Source of the DNA: Alphaproteobacteria bacterium | GTDB taxonomy: Bacteria > Pseudomonadota > Alphaproteobacteria > UBA9655 | Length of the DNA: 38,644 nt | NCBI GenBank assembly: GCA_013287205.1 | Contig: JABDEE010000007.1 | Location: 1 to 38,644, forward strand | Reading direction: 5' to 3' | Shown: positions 37,272 to 38,644 of the stretch, one piece after another | Layout: every line of letters starts with the position of its first letter | How positions within the stretch are numbered: position 1 is the stretch's first letter | Notes under the pieces: model-generated | What the model was told of the DNA's origin: nothing | The model's input: only the letters and a program-made list of their open reading frames with translations | The model's database searches: none | Made by a program: the position numbers and the translations under genes

Positions 37272-38644
37272 ATGAGAAATTTCCTTATTCACGCTTTCCA
37301 AAGAGCATTCTTGGGCCTTTGCCTCGTCTTTATATCAACCGCTTATGCAGCTTCCCCTGTCCACCTCACCCTCATCAAGGGAGGCTCCTCTGCAGGAAAA
37401 ACACAAGCAGGCTTAAAGATCGATATTCCTGAAAAGTGGCATGTCTATGCACCGGCTCCTGAAGGGGAAGAAAGCGCTGGATTCCCTCCTTCTCTCCAAT
37501 GGGAAAAGTCGGAAAACATCAGACATGTGGAGAGTCAGTGGCCCCCCTCCCATAAAACAAAAGTGCAAGGTCAACCCTCCTATGTCTATAAAGGCACAAC
37601 GCTTATCCCCCTGGCTCTCACGCCAACGGATAAGACAAAGCCCATTGTCCTCAAGATCAACGTGTCCCTTTTGGCCTGTTCCGATGTCTGCGTTCCGTTG
37701 AATCTTCCCCTGTCGCTTGTGATCAACCCCGGAGATGCTGCCGATCCTCTGTTTCAGCTCCCGAAAAATGAGACGCCCCTGATAACGCTTCTGATCATTG
37801 CCCTGCTGGGAGGGCTCATCTTGAACGTAATGCCGTGTGTCCTCCCCGTCCTCTCTCTCAAAGTCATGTCCCTCATCAAACACTCGAAAAAAAACCACCG
37901 TGCTCAAGCGAAAAGAGGATTTTTTCTGACCGGCCTGGGGATTATCACGTCCTTCTTACTGCTCGCGTGTTTAACCATTCTCCTGAAAGAATCAGGAGAA
38001 GCCTTTGGGTGGGGCATCCATTTTCAAAATCCCCATTTCCTTTTATTTGTGTTCCTCGTGCTCGTGGCCTTTACCGCCAGCCTCTGGGGAGTTTTTGAAA
38101 TCGACCTTCCTGCAGGCCTTGGCAATTTCTTTGTCAGCCACGAAGGAAAAGGACATGTCAAAGACTTCCTCTCTGGTGTATTCGCAACCCTCCTGGCCAC
38201 CCCCTGCTCAGCCCCTTTTGTGGGAACGGCCTTAAGCTTCGCCCTCGCCCGAGAGCCAAGCGATATCCTCCTCGTCTTTCTCTGCCTTGGCTTAGGATTT
38301 GCCTCTCCTTATTTTCTGGTAGCATCCCTCCCCGCGCGCTTCATTCTTCTCCCAAAGCCCGGGGCATGGATGGTCTGGATGCAAAAAATTCTGGGGATTT
38401 TCTTGGCCCTCACAGCCCTTTGGATTGGCTGGGTCTTAAGCTTCCATTTACCTCTTTGGACAGTAGGCGTCAGCAGCATCCTCGCTCTTATCGCACTTTC
38501 TCTCTTTTGGATTAAACATCATAAGCGTCCTTCTTTGCATGTATGGCGCCTGGCCCTCCCCCTCTTCCTCATCGCGTGGGGCCTCTCTTGGATCCCCCAA
38601 GCACAACCCACGCCTAAAACGATCGAAAGCACTCAACTCTGGCA
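37272..38644 (+). CDS. DsbD/ScsB-like thiol:disulfide interchange protein, 3' end cut by window
   Basis: Carries electrons across the inner membrane to periplasmic thiol proteins. Signal peptide MRNFLIHAFQRAFLGLCLVF, cleavage near AYA. The periplasmic domain (about 150 residues) has LLACSDVCVPL, a Cys pair like that in the N-terminal domain of ScsB-type proteins. Then come membrane helices with NVMPCVLPVLSLKVMSLIK and FATLLATPCSAPFVGTALSF, the two Cys that form the DsbD transmembrane redox pair. At least seven helices lie within the window; any thioredoxin-like C-terminal domain lies outside. AAAGGA is 5 nt before the ATG. Confidence 0.9.
   Translation, partial: MRNFLIHAFQRAFLGLCLVFISTAYAASPVHLTLIKGGSSAGKTQAGLKIDIPEKWHVYAPAPEGEESAGFPPSLQWEKSENIRHVESQWPPSHKTKVQGQPSYVYKGTTLIPLALTPTDKTKPIVLKINVSLLACSDVCVPLNLPLSLVINPGDAADPLFQLPKNETPLITLLIIALLGGLILNVMPCVLPVLSLKVMSLIKHSKKNHRAQAKRGFFLTGLGIITSFLLLACLTILLKESGEAFGWGIHFQNPHFLLFVFLVLVAFTASLWGVFEIDLPAGLGNFFVSHEGKGHVKDFLSGVFATLLATPCSAPFVGTALSFALAREPSDILLVFLCLGLGFASPYFLVASLPARFILLPKPGAWMVWMQKILGIFLALTALWIGWVLSFHLPLWTVGVSSILALIALSLFWIKHHKRPSLHVWRLALPLFLIAWGLSWIPQAQPTPKTIESTQLW

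Overview
The window reads as chromosomal DNA of an alphaproteobacterium. The main support is a CckA-type hybrid kinase, two loci of genes like those of alphaproteobacterial gene transfer agents (GTA), and alphaproteobacterial-looking GyrB and ParC. The compact MreBCD-PBP2-RodA operon, many small dispersed palindromic repeats, several secreted low-complexity proteins and a Fic protein suggest a host-associated lineage, perhaps near Holosporales or Rickettsiales. That placement is inference; no rRNA or tRNA gene was seen.

Layout. 1-1640: a truncated MHS-type MFS transporter, then two gene remnants (a YgjP-like metalloprotease and another MFS carrier) joined at a deletion scar. 1722-2961: a class II Fic protein with two tandem palindromic operators. 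3109-6460: gyrB and tpiA. 6575-8670: an HK97/GTA-type prohead protease and portal, with a cysteine-rich secreted protein gene between them on the other strand. 9042-11462: cckA. 11596-14976: a 14-helix DHA2 exporter converging on a SbmA/BacA-type ABC transporter. 15399-17972: a small secreted protein and parC. 18177-20824: hldD and two secreted low-complexity proteins. 20982-22434: a GTA-type lysis cassette (tail-like protein, SleB-type hydrolase, 3-TM holin). 22609-27908: the elongasome operon mreB-mreC-mreD-mrdA-rodA. 28137-30815: three more secreted repeat or coiled-coil proteins. 30928-33629: CDGSH protein, lipoprotein, OmpR and EnvZ in one overlapping operon. 33937-37105: rnhA, a PqiC-like lipoprotein and a TPR-secretin fusion lipoprotein. 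37272-end: a DsbD/ScsB-like reductase, truncated.

Three themes stand out. First, GTA-like genes are kept intact but scattered: portal and protease lie downstream of cckA, and lysis genes lie downstream of rodA. Capsid and terminase are absent here. Second, the convergent junctions carry repeats of at least three end-repeat families (octamer gtgtagcg, heptamer tcctgac, and tcagtgatcag-like) plus a family of about 175-bp nested palindromes. These repeats encode the last residues and stop codons of many flanking genes, and in one case the N-terminus of TpiA, much as Rickettsia palindromic elements enter genes. Third, secreted proteins fall into two pairs that share a leader (upstream DNA, ribosome binding site and signal peptide) but have unrelated repetitive bodies, which suggests leader reuse. 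The TPR-secretin lipoprotein is the most unusual single protein architecture.
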